Shown here piece after piece: positions 1 through 12,345 of a DNA stretch of 64,000 bases. Position 1 is the stretch's first letter; every line of letters starts with the position of its first letter. This stretch comes from Ganoderma boninense (taxonomy: Eukaryota; Basidiomycota; Agaricomycetes; Polyporales; Polyporaceae), in the NCBI GenBank assembly GCA_002900995.3, contig CM035315.1:419967-483966 (forward strand), written 5' to 3'. A program made the position numbers and the translations under genes. The notes under the pieces are model-generated. The model did no database searches. It was given only the letters and a program-made list of their open reading frames with translations, and was not told the DNA's origin.

Positions 1-902
1 TATTTCGTCATCGTACCCGTGCCTTAGCTTGTTTGATTATATATCGACGAACCTTCCCAACCATTGTATAACGGATGTGGGCTGTAACATCTATACTGCA
101 AGGTTTAACTTCACCGAAGGACCTCTACTCCTCGCCTGGAGCGGGATTTAATGTCAAATGGTCAAGATTAGACAGGACCATAGCAGCGAATGGTAATGCA
201 GGGCAATCAAGAAAGACGGAGGTCAAGCCGTGTTGTCCAAGGAGCGGAAGGATCTCATCGTGGGGACCTGCACTGTGCGACTTCGCGTGGCCGTCCGTCC
301 CAACCAGCGTTGAACGTTGGAAGCAGGGCGACGGATTGATTTACTTGAACAAAGGCCTGAGCAAGGTGCGTCACCGAGCGTGTCTTCCGGGGACTTAGTT
401 AGTACTCCCCTTTGGTGCCTGACGAGAAGGACAGCCTCAGTGAGGAGCTCATCGGTCTTCATCGGTGCTGGGAACTCGGAACTAAATTTGGCGCCGGCGG
501 TGCCGGAGTTGTCATTTACCACCACGATCCCTACAGCCCATTGGTATCCTTGCAGAAGCCGCTTTCACTCTACCTCCTCCGTAACAACGGCTGTTGTGCA
601 CGCCTATGTCCGATGGTCAACATCAAGGGTAATAACCAATATGGTGGCAAGCTCAGTAAGTGGTAGTCCGTCATTCTTCCCTGATGTTCGCAGTCTCATG
701 GGTCGTCTTTTGGACTAGAACTCGCCCTCGACGACTCAGCTCTGACCAGATTGTTCCGGCAATTTAACCGTGAGAGGAATGGGGCGGGTTTATCGGTCGA
801 TGAGCAGCTCGCTAGGCTTCGTGCAGTTGGTTGTCCAATGAGGTCTGTATCTTTCCTCACTACAGACGTTTGCGCTAATGATGGTCGGCCGGGCATAGTC
901 GC
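1..902. other. 5' region of integrase transposon copy 1
   Basis: Several short overlapping open frames occur, none with a recognisable domain. This stretch probably holds the 5' exons and left part of the integrase transposon, but I could not assign splice sites. The left end of the element was not found. Confidence 0.3.
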
Positions 903-2263
903 ATGTCCATGTACAAGTTGCGAGCACGCCTGGGTGTTCCGTCGGTTCAAACTCAAAGTCGTCTCGCAGACCCGACGAAGCGTCTTCAAGTCATCTTGGA
1001 CCTCAAGCAGAACGATATCCAGGGTCGTTGGGGTGTCGCACAGGTGCGGCAACGTTTGGCCAACGCAGATATTTCAATCACTCGGTAAGTACTGCAACCT
1101 CCTTCGTTACTGCTCATTTATTTGACATGTTCCAGGGACGAGTTGAGGGCTATCCTCCATGATCATTTTGAGCACGAGTTCGATCACCGCTTCCCGGGAA
1201 AGCATCGCGGCCAGATCCCTCGTGCTCCGTTGGACTGCCTCGGCCCGATGCACCAAGTCCATGTCGATGGTCATGAAAAACTTTCCTCACAAGCTCTTGG
1301 ACTAGGCACGGCGAGTCTACCGATCTACGCCTATAGGGACCTGTGGGGCGGTTACCTTCTCGTCCTTGTTGTTTTGCCAAATGTTCGCCTTGCGTCCACA
1401 TGTGCACATCTTCATCTGGATTTTGCTCAAACTTACGGTGGCAAGTGCAATTAAGTTGCTTAGTCTTCTCAGTGTCGATCAACGCTGACGATTCATCCAT
1501 TCCAGCTGTTCCAATGACCGTCGTGAGCGACAAAGGTTCAGAAACAGGCAAAATGATGGAATTCCAGAAGCTTCTCAGGTGCGGGGTTCTGGCTTGTGTC
1601 GTACCTGACCTCCGTGAATCCATGTGTACCACACTTTACAGGCAGGATGCGGCGCCAGAGCTACCGGAGGACGAATTCAAGCCTTGGGTCCAGGTTCAGA
1701 GCAAGCACAACACCCCTATCGAGGGTTTTTGGTTATGGCTGCGCGAGGGCGAAGGTCACAATATACGCGATATCATCCTCAGTGGCACGGCCATATTTGA
1801 CCCGAATGATCAGTTGCATAAGTGAGTGTCTACTCATTTCTTTCATGACCGGTACCTGAACCCTGCGTTCACCAGGAACGTGTTCAACTGGTTGTGGCCG
1901 CCACTCCTCCAGGAGCGTTTGGATGAATATCGCGAATACTGGAACAATCATACAATTCGTCGGCAAAAGCAGAAGGACCTTCCCTCTGGAACATCTCCCA
2001 TGCAGGTTTGGACTTGCCCTGCACACGCCCGTCCCACGGCTAGAGACTGTCGTGTTCACGTCCGTCCAGATATGATTCAGGAGTTGCGGGAACAGATCGG
2101 TGGCGAGAAATCGAGGCAACAAGCATACCAGTTTGTAACCCCCGAGTTCCAGGCCATGGCTGACTCTGCATATGCTGATCTTGATTATCCTCGTATCACT
2201 CTGACCACTGCTTGGACAGTCTTTACAACCATGGTTAATGTTCTACGTGCTCGGAACATTTAG
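903..2263 (+). CDS. Integrase-core (DDE) transposase-like gene, copy 1
   Basis: Five exons join in frame: 903-1084, 1136-1437, 1506-1578, 1642-1821 and 1876-2263 (374 aa from the Met at 903). The product resembles the integrase-core proteins common in Agaricomycete transposons. All three acidic catalytic positions can be seen: VHVDGHEKLS (first Asp), VVSDKGSETG (second Asp) and SKHNTPIEGFW (Glu). The introns have GT-AG ends and the frame stays open throughout, so the copy may be intact. The true start may lie upstream, because members of this family usually have a longer N-terminal region; I could not assign exons in 1-900. The gene is followed 110 bp later by an assembly gap. A second, inverted copy lies at 19671-20650. 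Confidence 0.75.
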
Positions 2264-2373
2264 ATTGAGTCGTTCGGTATTATCACTCGTTGTTTAGTTT
2301 GGAGTCAGTTCAACTGGACTATCATCCGCGACGTTGCATTTGTGATGTGACAATGTATGTTACACGTACCAGG

Positions 2374-2473
2374 NNNNNNNNNNNNNNNNNNNNNNNNNNN
2401 NNNNNNNNNNNNNNNNNNNNNNNNNNNNNNNNNNNNNNNNNNNNNNNNNNNNNNNNNNNNNNNNNNNNNNNNN
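2374..2473. other. Assembly gap (100 N)
   Basis: One hundred N directly abut the 3' end of integrase copy 1. A fixed 100 N usually marks a gap of unknown size. The last bases before it match the outer end of the inverted copy at about 19671-19690 apart from a one-base indel. Confidence 0.95.
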
Positions 2474-2758
2474 TGCCTGGGACCGCTCACTGTGGACATC
2501 ACGAACGCAGGAGGAGGGAGGCCGACGGTGCAGGACGTCGTTTGCGGCCTCATGAACGCGCTGAGCTCCGTCGCAGCTACGCCGCAAGAGATGACTACCG
2601 CGATGCAGATGGGTTTCATGACTCACAGTCTGCTGCTTCCGCATGGCATGTCGCGCGGAAGGCTGCTAGACCCGAAGCCGTTTTTCGGGGGCTTGACGCT
2701 GAAGACAATCCAGCAGAACATGGCAATCGTCGAGTGCCACCTGCGCGCACGCCCGTGA
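2474..2758 (+). CDS. DUF6699-like protein, 3' end only
   Basis: The frame enters from the gap and ends at a TGA at 2756-2758. The fragment of about 94 residues contains LTVDITNAGGG, PTVQDVVCGLMNAL and RGRLLDPKPFFGGL. This pattern resembles the fungal DUF6699 domain, where a beta strand with an Asp is followed by a 'TV.DV' helix and a final Arg/Asp...F.GL segment. The function of DUF6699 is unknown. The 5' part lies in, or was lost to, the gap. It could instead be an unrelated frame, since the match is by eye only. Confidence 0.45.
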   Translation, partial: CLGPLTVDITNAGGGRPTVQDVVCGLMNALSSVAATPQEMTTAMQMGFMTHSLLLPHGMSRGRLLDPKPFFGGLTLKTIQQNMAIVECHLRARP

Positions 2759-2829
2759 TCACAGGGCACGTCGAGCTGTGCAATATACCTGCTGGACAAC
2801 CGGGTGAAGACCCAACTTGAATCACCACC

Positions 2830-5800
2830 CTCCAGTTAACACCGTCTGGCTCGCTCGTTATGGAGCAGACAGCCGGTGTTGGTTACCTTGGACTTCGACG
2901 TCTCTGAACGCTTGCTTTGGACCTTGACTCCATGGACAAAAACCAGTGCCTACGGCTGGCGAGGTGTACATGGATGAAATCAAGGATTGATGTCGGCACG
3001 TTCGGTTGTTCCGGCGCTCTCCGAAGGGATCGGAGCGTTGTTGACTCATCGGGCTTGCCCTCCTCTGCCCCCCCCCTGCCTTCTCAAGCCATCTTCGTGG
3101 TCTACTCCACATACCTGCCCGGCTCCTCTCACTCCTCTCGCTCGAGACAGCAGTTCCTGTCCTCAAACCTTGCTGCTATTGTGTACCCACTGCCTGTCCT
3201 TCCGTCTCGACAATCCGTCCCAGCGGACCAACCCACTACAGTGCCCACCTGTCCGTCGCAATTTCCCCTAGAACAATGCCCCCCTCCACCCTAAATCCAA
3301 CAGCAGCCTACGAAAGTGCAATCTGCTCTCCTCACCAAGCCTCGCGCGTACGTCAATTTCCACGTGTCGACTCGGATTGCGCTCTGTTCTCGAACTAATC
3401 GCGCGTTCAGTCTACAACGTCCAGAGAACTGTCGCATGATTCACTGAGGTCTCACGAGAGGACACAACATCGCAGGACGCTCAAATCAGCTCGCGCTCTA
3501 CGTGCGCTCCAGCATTTGCCATTCGTGCTTTTATCCTGGTGACTACAAGTCTCTCGACCCTTAAACGTAAGCACCTGTCTCCACCCAGGACTGCGTAGTC
3601 CACCGTGGTTCCCCGCAACCCTGACATCTTTCCTCATGTTCGATGGTCTATGTCTTCATGTGCAAAGTCAACGTCGCAATATGGACCTGGGGATGGAAGG
3701 CCCCTAGCTCGTAAGTTGATAGCTTTATGACCTCCCCGCTCTCGACTTTCTTTCTCAACCCTCTTCCCCAGCGCACCCGGCCCTCAACCGCCACTCCTAG
3801 CCCGAGGTCGTCGCAACCTTCAAGCATCGTGTCCCGCTCCTCCTTCTCAAGTCGCGCAAGAACAATACCATGGTTCCTCAGGTCCACTTCTGCGTCCTGC
3901 GACCAGTGTGGGTACCGTCCTCCTTTCTATATCTGCTGGTTGTTGATCACCGTTCTAAAGCTGGCCGGACATGATGCCATCACGTCACCCCCACCCCGGC
4001 CATCATGCATCATCCCGGGACTAGCGGAGCCACTAGGTGTTGTCTTACAACACGTACTCCCGTGGTTCCTTGTCGGCTCCCGTGCTCAGTTTCCTCATGT
4101 TCTCACTCCGCCTCCATCAACAAGCATCGCGTCGTGCCCCTCGGTCGAGGCCACCACACTACGGGTGTCGTGTCGTCCGACAGCCAACCGACCTCTGAAT
4201 ACTCGGCATCGTCGACGTCGACTTTGCCTGCGCTACTTATATGAGGATCACTGCGCACACTTCAAGTTCCTCCATGATTGATCGCGACCTTGATGTGGGC
4301 ATCATCGTCCTCTGACCCCTTCGTCTTCACGGCCACTCATTCCAAGTAATACACAACCGGAGGCTCGCCGAGCATCCTTCGCGTCGTACCCATCGTCATA
4401 CTAGGGCATGCTTTCCAGAGTTCGTCAATGTCTCCTCACCCTGTTGAGGGCCGCGTGGGTAGCGGTGCGATGCCTCGTGTCTGGAGCATGACGCATCCTC
4501 TGTCGGTCCACAACTGGATCTTTTACCTCTACACACGGCGACTTCGTGTACGTGGATGACCGCCACCACCACCAGCGGAACCACTCCAGCCCTGGCACCC
4601 GGGTCGCGGGTCCGTCAACGAGCGCGTTGTTGTCAAGGGTGGCGAGCTCAGCGGCGAACACCTGAGGGATGGACGGTTACGCTAGCAGCATAAAAACGCG
4701 GATGTCACTCGATGCGAGTGAGTGTGTTTCATTGAGGATCGATCTTTCCTGGACGCACTCTTCTGCTTAAGTGCATCTTTGGGACAAGTGTTCCGACTAA
4801 ATTGACTGACATCATTTGCGCTCGTGCTCAGATTCACCTGACAACGGGCTCGTCCGGATGAACAAACACCTCCCGCGAGTTGTAGAAGTTGTTCTCTTGA
4901 CGTTGACAACCTGTCCCCTCGTTTCGTGGGTCCGGCGCGTTCGCTTTCCCCCGCCCCCTTCTATCCCCGTCCCGGCCTCGCACTATCGGTGTCTCGGGTC
5001 GCATTCGCTATCCTTACATGTTCGTTCTTAATTACATCATATTTTCCTTTGTCATCGCTGGTTGCTTCACCCGATGGTCTTTAATGATAGCCGTTCGAGA
5101 GGGCAGGAAGAAGATCCAATCGCGCAGGTATCCCCCATCCATGTGCGATGGGCGATGGTCACTGCCGGTCTCTCGCCCACGAGCTCAGTGCAACCCCCCT
5201 CCCTTCAACGAGAACGAACTTATGTGCACAACCAAATGTTGTCGCGTAAGATCTCATGCTGCGAGTATATCTTGGGATATGACTGTTCGTGTCGATGCGC
5301 TGGTGTGCGGGGCTGTCCACGGCAGCGGTTTTCAGGGCCGGGCGATGCCTACCTATTTTTGCGGCCCCTCTCATGCATGCTCTTCTGATCTAGACGATGG
5401 ACACTTGTTTACTGCTTTAACTGTTCTCCTTTTTCTCGTAGCTCCAGTCGTGCCCCTCGTGTGTCCTATCATATGACAGTTATGCCGTTTATTTTTGCCT
5501 ACGCTTTACCATCATTTCTGCGATATGTTTCCCGTAACCTCGGTCTATGCTGTCCAGCCCTCTCCTGCGTTTTTGGACCCGGTCAGCGCCTGACTCAGCA
5601 GGCCACGTCACTGCTTACCGGTGTGGAATCACCTCCTATCTCCAACACCACGGTACATGGCCAACGCTATCTTCATTTCGCATCCCCGTCTTGCTCTTCT
5701 TACCCTATCCTCCCCTCTCAATGATCCATCCCCGAGGGCCAGTCTACCGATGCACCGAGCTCCCACGCAACGTTACCGCTTGGCGATTCTTAGTGGCCAT

Positions 5801-7850
5801 AGCAAAAAGGATCAGTCCATACCCAAACCACATGGCGCGTCCCAGCAGCAGCCCTCGAAGTAGTGTCAAGCTACTTCTCTCGTCAAGGTCCTTGCGTACG
5901 TCAATTCGATGCCTCCCACGTCTTCTCTACGCGAAAAGCACGACCACATCTACTAACCCGAACGTCCAGAGAACCAGCACATGATCCATTGCAATCCGCT
6001 AGGATCTTGCGGTAGCCTGCGACGTCCGGAGCAACTCCCTCCCCATGTTTTCCCTAGTGTTTACCGCTCAACGCATACGCCTTTCTCGCGTGACTACTCG
6101 CAACCGGGGTTCGGGCACCACCACCCTCTGAACCCGTCGTCTTCGCAGCCACCCTCTTCCAAGGCGTACACGGATGATACCTCGCCGAGCATTCGCTGTA
6201 AGTGGTCATGACTATGTCCCCATTTCCTTGCCATATCCAAACTAACCTCAGCAGCGTCATCAGCACGCTGTGGAGGATCCCTCGAGTTGCGGCGCGATCC
6301 ATCGTCTGCGGAGCATGTTCCGGTTCCCCGCGGTTGACAACAACAGTGTTGCTTCCCGTCCCTCCATGCCGACTTTTGCGTACGCCGTCGACAAACGGCA
6401 GCACAGAACAACAACAATAACAACGACAATGACGTGGATGGCGCCCAGATTGTCCAGCCCTCGACAAGCACGTCTCGCTGAGCACGACGAGTTCTGTGGC
6501 GGACGCTCCGGGCAGATACGCTGGCAACCGGGGAGTGCAGATATTACATGATATAAGTAGGTTGGCTTCACTGAGTGGCGACGCGCGCCCTGAGCGAACT
6601 TCACTGACATCAGGTTGCGCCCATAGTCAGATTCACCCGAAGACAGCAGAACGAACACCTGACGCCTCCCACAATATGCGAAGAACGTTGCAGAGTACAT
6701 TCTCTCGACTTCGATAACCACGTTCCCCTTCTCCCCCTCCCCCAGGATTTGCTCCTTCGTACTTCCATATCCGGGTCCTCCACAACTGTCCCTACCTCGC
6801 CCTCTTTACCTCTCAGCCCGGATCCGTTAACTTCGTTCTTGCTTGCATCGTCCTCTCGCGGCACCCAGTTCCCCCGTATACACCGTCGTCACCGTCCTTC
6901 CTTCCTCCTGGAGACCTCTCGATGCCGTTCGCGGGCATAGGATGCCCGCAGCTCTGTGGGATACGCAGTGGCCGCCCGTTGCAGGGACCCCCTGTACGTC
7001 GGCCGTCCTCGCTCCGGCTTAACTTACCCAAACATTTCGCAGCGACTGCAAGCATAGCACCAGAAGACGCTTGCGCCGGTGTGTGCGGGTGACTGCAATC
7101 AGCGCCTGAGCGACGTCTGTATGCTCTCCAGCTCTGGCCGTTGGACGCTTCTGTTTACTGCACTCTTGCAGAGATTTCCTCTTTCCTTTCTTCTCCTCAT
7201 TCCATCGGTCCGGCGTGGATCGACGCGTCCGTCCAGCCATGGTATCCCACCGCCGGCGGCCTTTCATAGCCTGCTCCTTTCCGCCTCATCCATCCGTTCC
7301 TCACCTCCATCCTGATCCCTAAGTACCTGTCTGTTATTGCGCGTGTCGGACATTGTCGGTGTCCGCACTCGTTCCTGTTTCTCCCTGGATACTCAGCGAG
7401 ATGAATTCCAGAATTGATCCCAGCACATCTCGACGTCCACGTGAGAGGCTCCGCCATTCTCAGGCTCCAGACTCAAACGGCATTCTATCTCACTTCCTCC
7501 CTGAACGTATTCCAGCCATGCACTCACACATTTTCATAGGCTCAATAGCATCGCACTGACGGTCTGCCTTTCACTATGCAGGCAGAGGCCCACGTGGCAC
7601 TGCGAACCGAGTGTAGGGTACGTGCGCCTACAGATCTCTCTTGACGCTCATTATTTGCCTCCCGTAGAAACTCCGCCAGGCACTCGGCATTCGCCGTTTC
7701 CACGCCATCGCCCCGATCGCACGTTATGTAAGGCTCGGTGAGCTAGTCCAAAAATGGAAAATATACTGAACTACCCCTCCCTCACCAGAAACGAGTTGCG
7801 ATCTGCCTAGAGGTGAACCGCTCATTTTCTTTCGCCTTTTAGACCTCTAT
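2830..7850. other. Gene-poor region with a diverged direct duplication
   Basis: I see no open frame here with a recognisable domain or convincing intron structure; all are short and overlapping. The region holds two related segments, about 3300-4990 and 5845-6790, that share several blocks in the same order and orientation. Examples are the GCGTACGTCAATT block at about 3347 and 5896, the AACGTCCAGAGAAC block at about 3416 and 5962, the CTCGCCGAGCAT block at about 4364 and 6180, and the CAGATTCACC block at about 4830 and 6628. The left copy is longer by about 750 bp. The copies look like decayed remnants, perhaps of an old gene or transposon. Confidence 0.4.
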
Positions 7851-8004
7851 TGTCGTATTTTGGCGGAGCCAGAATGTTGTGGCTGGAAGTTTGTGAGGGC
7901 GCGGCAGTTCGCTCTCTCTCTCTCGCCTTTCCTCCCCATCGCCTCCTTCGCTCTCCTCTTCCAATATCCTTCTGCCAACCAACCACCACCGCATCGTCCT
8001 CGAT

Positions 8005-8259
8005 ATGGGCACAGACATCACCATCAACCTCGACCTCGTCAAGGGGGTTAGCGCTGCGGTCGTCCTAGTCGCAGCTGTGGGTGGCGCAATCAAGCTCGGC
8101 CTGGCCATCCACCGGGCGATAACTCGAGGGAACTGGCGCATTGTAGGAGCCGACATCGAAGCAACAGAGTTAGGAGACACTAGCATGGAGGGGGAGGGGG
8201 ATAGCGTCGCTATCGGCGATCCGGACGTCTCGGTTGCCTCGAGCGAGAACGACGCCTGA
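8005..8259 (+). CDS. Small membrane protein of unknown function (84 aa)
   Basis: A single exon encodes 84 aa. Residues about 12-32 (GVSAAVVLVAAVGGAIKLGL) form a hydrophobic helix, and the C-terminal half is acidic and soluble. The start is preceded by a CT-rich tract (7915-7975) and an A/C-rich leader, as is common upstream of fungal start codons. I do not recognise the family. A one-exon gene this short could be a chance frame; the TM segment and leader are the only support. Confidence 0.45.
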   Translation: MGTDITINLDLVKGVSAAVVLVAAVGGAIKLGLAIHRAITRGNWRIVGADIEATELGDTSMEGEGDSVAIGDPDVSVASSENDA

Positions 8260-10690
8260 TTTCAAAGGTATGTCGGTTGCCCTTCCAGCCACTTGCGAGT
8301 CTCACCCCTTGCATAGCTTCTGCGCGCGTGCCATCAGGTACGTCGCAGGGTTGGGCGCGCGTACTGCCACATCAAGAATGACACTCACTGCATGCGTAGC
8401 TCGTGTTTCCGAGCCCGCGAGCCCGTAGACCTCGTCCCATAGCCACGCTGAGAGCGGCTCCTCGTTTCGTATCCGGAAATTGTTTGTAGTATTGCTCTGA
8501 AAATAGTTCCTTACCGCCGTCGTTGCTATTGTCCGTGCCGCGGCGAACCCTCGGCTTTCTTTAAGTAGCAATGTTTCAAGCGTTCTCTGAAGTTCTGTCA
8601 TGTTGTACCACGTTTACAGCGTTGCGCTACTACGTGGCTGCTTGATAGGCCGGTATGCAAGCCAAATAGGTGGCCCGCTTATAGCCAAGAGCCAGCAGGA
8701 GCCCCCCAGGAGCTACCGTCACTCCGCAGCGACCATCGCCCCCTGGCCCGCGTCTCGGCTGCCTCCCGTCCTGCCTGCCTCCGCCTCTGCTCTCTCGCTC
8801 TCGTCTCCCCTCCTGCCCTGCCCCACAGACATGGAAGATTCTATCCCATCGATACAGACCACGGGCGTGGGCCCTCTTTGTCTCCCAGAATGACCTCGAG
8901 GCTGCAAAGGCCCGGCGCGACGAGCAGTGAAAGGCTGCATACGCCAGGTGCCCGCATCGGCCCCGCCAACTACCGCAGCACGGATACACGTTGGGCGCTT
9001 CCTCGTTGCCGCCGGTGGCTATACGGTCTGGGCCCGGCGGCCGGCCGGGACACGTGCCGAATATGGCTCCACTCGGCTCAGTTCGGCTCCTCTTCTCTGT
9101 GCCCTGATCGCGCCACAGTTCTCATCAACGCAATAGTTCAAATGTCGGGTACTGATCGCGAACTCTACTTGGTCATTGGGACCTGGACGTCGCACAACAC
9201 GAACCTAGTCTAGCCCCGGTCAGCTTGCCGTCGTCGACACTCCCGCTGCCATCGGAGTACCGTCCGTTTTTTTTCAGTTTCCGGCTGTGGTTGAAAGGAA
9301 TCACCTTGGGAGGTGGCGATTGCCTCTTGGTCGTTCTATTACCCTGCTTGAACAGGCTAGCGGTACCATAGCTACAGCGCTGCTCGCCCGATTGCCTGCA
9401 TGGCCGAGATCCACATGAAGCCAGGGTCGGGGGCGTCAACGGGCTGCTACAACACCCATGCTCTCCGGAACGAAGCAGAGCGTTGACCACGTATCAAGAG
9501 GGCGAGAGTAGCCTGCTTCTTCGCGCGTAAACCGCGAAGGAGACCTTGTCATACTAGCGTTCCGCAAGACGGAGTGCGAGATGCCTCTCCCGTCGCTTTC
9601 TCCCCGTCTCTAATCAGAACGAGGGACTGGTTCGCCGCTCTATCCGCTATTGGTCCTCCTTTTTGATCTTCAACACGTCGTCCTTGGACGTGATTGCTCA
9701 TATCGTTCCTCCTGGCAGCAGTGGACGGAACGTGGAGCTATGGGCGCACATTCGAGGAAAGGGTTCGAGGCCTGGACAGAGCTCGACATTGTCAGACACG
9801 GGGGTTCGAAGGGGGTGGGAGATAGGCAGGGTGGGTCGACGGAGCCTGTCGGAAGGAGGTACGATACATAGGAGATGTGGGACCGACGTGTTGAGCAAGG
9901 CGAGGGGAGAAGAGGTGGCAGAGGCAAACGTATCGGAACATTTTTACGATGCTTGATCAATGGGACATACACGGCGTTGAGATAGTCCGAGGCAACATCC
10001 GGTCACTGCCCTTCCGACGCTGACTGGAACACCCATCTCGCCTAGTAGCAAACTCCTGGATCAGCGGCCTGGCCATTCAGAGCGGTTGCCACCTTCTGGC
10101 GACTGCTTGGACAGAATTTGGCGTCTCGGGCGCAGGTCTCCTCAGTGGCGACAAGTCCAAGCGGGTCCAAGAGGCCCATGGCGTGCGTGAGAACCCTCTG
10201 GCTCCCGTGACGAGATGGCGGGAAATGTTCAAGCTGAAGGGCGGGAGTAACATCAGTGGGATGCAAGCTGAAAGGCGGGAGTAACATCAGTGGGATGCAC
10301 CGTCAGAGACAGAAGGGAAAAGTGGTTCACGAGGAGGTCCTGGGGGCCCATCGGAATGCTGTCAAGGAGAGCATTCGCATCGCCAGGTCCCGGAACCGGG
10401 ATCGTCATCGAGACTTCCACGAAGCTTCTACACCGGACCTTACTGCACGATCAGCAATGGCCTCTACCGACCCATGAGTGGTACTCCACAAGAAATGTTG
10501 AACAACTCACCGAGCCGTAACCACCCTCGAGTATCGAGGTCGTTGAACGAGACCTAGCGAAACCAGTTGCGTTTGTCTCTGTCCTTTAGGTTCGACGGAC
10601 TTGGTCTGGAGCGATGCATCGCTCCGGAGACTAGCTGCCCTTGCCCGTTGGGGAGCACACCCGGGATGACCACCACGCGCGCCATATGCG
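8260..10690. other. No assignable gene
   Basis: Only short frames without recognisable motifs are found. A CT-rich stretch at 8755-8825 precedes a short frame ending at about 8926 that reads WALFVSQNDLEAAKARRDEQ; it might be the end of a small spliced gene, but no full structure could be built. A 34-bp tandem duplication lies at 10230-10297. Confidence 0.3.
10230..10297 (+). repeat. 34-bp tandem direct duplication
   Basis: Two adjacent 34-bp copies, at 10230-10263 and 10264-10297, differ at one base (AAGGGCGGG versus AAAGGCGGG). Confidence 0.85.
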
Positions 10691-10699
10691 ACCCGACGG

Positions 10700-12345
10700 T
10701 GCACAGCCGGTACGCCCTGGTCAGCCCAAAAGTTTAGTCGAACGTAGTAACGTGCACAAACGATGGAGGATTCATGACGCCGGTCTGCTTGGGCATCTCA
10801 ATCGCAGGGTTCACGTCTATGTGCAAGATGAGTTCGAAGTTAAGGATCGTTCAGAGACGCATGCGGGACTGGCGTGACATACAGGTGCGGGCCATTTCCC
10901 CAGATGTTATAGAACTTGTCGACGTTGTCAACGGCGTGGTGCTTGCCGTACTCTTGCATGGGTCACTGATCAGCGAAAACGAATCTGCCAGCTATACGCG
11001 GAGCAGCACTCGCCGCTCTCTTCAGTCCTCGCAACAACAAACACTCACTGGGCACTTGTCATACGCAAACACCCCGTCGAACTCCTCCTCCGCGCGGAGC
11101 GCAGCAAGGATGGAGGTGTCGGAGAGCGCGCTATTCGCCTTCCGGGATGTGCGGTGCTTCTTGCATGTCCGTCGCAGGTCTCGAAATTGTGCGCTGCTGC
11201 TCCTGAAATGTCGTGTTTTCGTGTCCTGCCAGTGCCTGCCGTGTTTCGAGCGTCCATTTGAATTGGTCGTCACTACGCTTCTCGACGATCCCGATGATGC
11301 AAGGCTGAAGACGGCGGGCCGCATTTCCTGTGCAAATGGATTGATAGGCGGCATTGTTGATCGCCTTCGGATTCTCAGTGCCTATGAGGGAGATGGATTC
11401 GTGAGACATCAATCATTCCCACTATCGAAGCCGCTGCATGGCCTCTACCTCCCAGCATCCTCCCCACCCGTTAATGAGCTCATTCCTGTACCTATCCAGC
11501 GGGTGACATCCCCCGTGAAGATGAAGCGCCACTGATCAGGCGGAAATACGCACCTTGTCCTGAATCTTGGCTTCCAGCGAGCCCGTCTCGCCTGTGAGGG
11601 TGTTGACGAAGATTTGCATGCCTCCGTGAAGACACAAGACGACGCGAAACATCGACTCTTTCCGGATGTTGTTACGACGATCTTCGACTAGCTTTCTGGC
11701 GATGTTCTGGCGTTGGTGGCCAGGCAGGATGCCCTCCATGTTGTTGATGGTCGAGAACTTCCCTTCCATCGTGATTGCTTTTCCAGCAATAATTCTCGCA
11801 GGCATCTGCACTGTATTGTATACACGGAGTACAAGACTAGGTAAGCAGCTACATGCACGTACTCTCGTCATAACTCACCATGTGAAGGGGTACACTCCTG
11901 GATATTGCATTTGGAAGGGGTGCCGGGGTCCGCGAAGTGATTGGTGGCGGAGATATGAGCGGGACGTACTCCGGGCTCGATCTGAGGATAGTCGCCTTGT
12001 TCGTGAGTGCCTTGACAACGTCTCCATGCACCGTTAAGAGGGAGGAGGAGGAGGAGGAGGAGGAGGAGGAGGAGGAGGAAGGGGGACGGACGGACGGACA
12101 AATGAACTCCTTCTGGATGTTGTATTCCAAAACGGTGTAGTCGTCCTCAAGCTGCTTGTCTGACTTGTCTCTGTGAAATCAACGTACTTGCGGGCGCCAT
12201 AGAGTGGAGAATGAGCCGAGCACTGAGATAAGCCGACGCTCGCCCTCCTTGACCTGGCTCTTGATCTTGATCTTGACCTTGACCTTGACCTTGTCGATGA
12301 TGCCAGAGGATTCCACATCGAGTGTGACGGCCTGAGTGATTATTT
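10700..12345 (-). pseudogene. Decayed polyubiquitin-like locus
   Basis: Reading the minus strand from 12345, several ubiquitin-like repeats follow one another but are damaged. The first has AVTLDVESSGIIDKVK, KEGERRLIS and then KQLEDDYTVLEYNIQKE (to about 12106). The second starts VVKALTNKATIL after a GGA/TCC microsatellite and ends NIQECTPSH. The third has AGKAITMEGKFSTINN, then ARKLVEDRRNNIRKES, ending LHGG. It is followed without a break by a fourth beginning MQIFVNTLTGETGSLE with AKIQDK, then a frameshifted PPDQWRFIFTG. Ubiquitin is almost invariant in fungi, so these substitutions, internal deletions of 8-11 residues and the frameshift point to a pseudogene or a fast-evolving ubiquitin-like paralogue. 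Sequence beyond 11500 (containing DDQFKWTLET) may be a C-terminal extension that I do not recognise. Confidence 0.6.
12038..12081 (+). repeat. (GGA)n microsatellite
   Basis: An almost pure GAG/GGA trinucleotide run sits between the first and second ubiquitin-like repeats of the decayed locus. It ends in a short GGAC repeat. Confidence 0.9.

Noticed and set aside
10774..11535. A 253-codon open frame on the + strand
   Set aside because: It lies antisense to the ubiquitin-like repeats, shows no recognisable domain and is best explained as a shadow frame.
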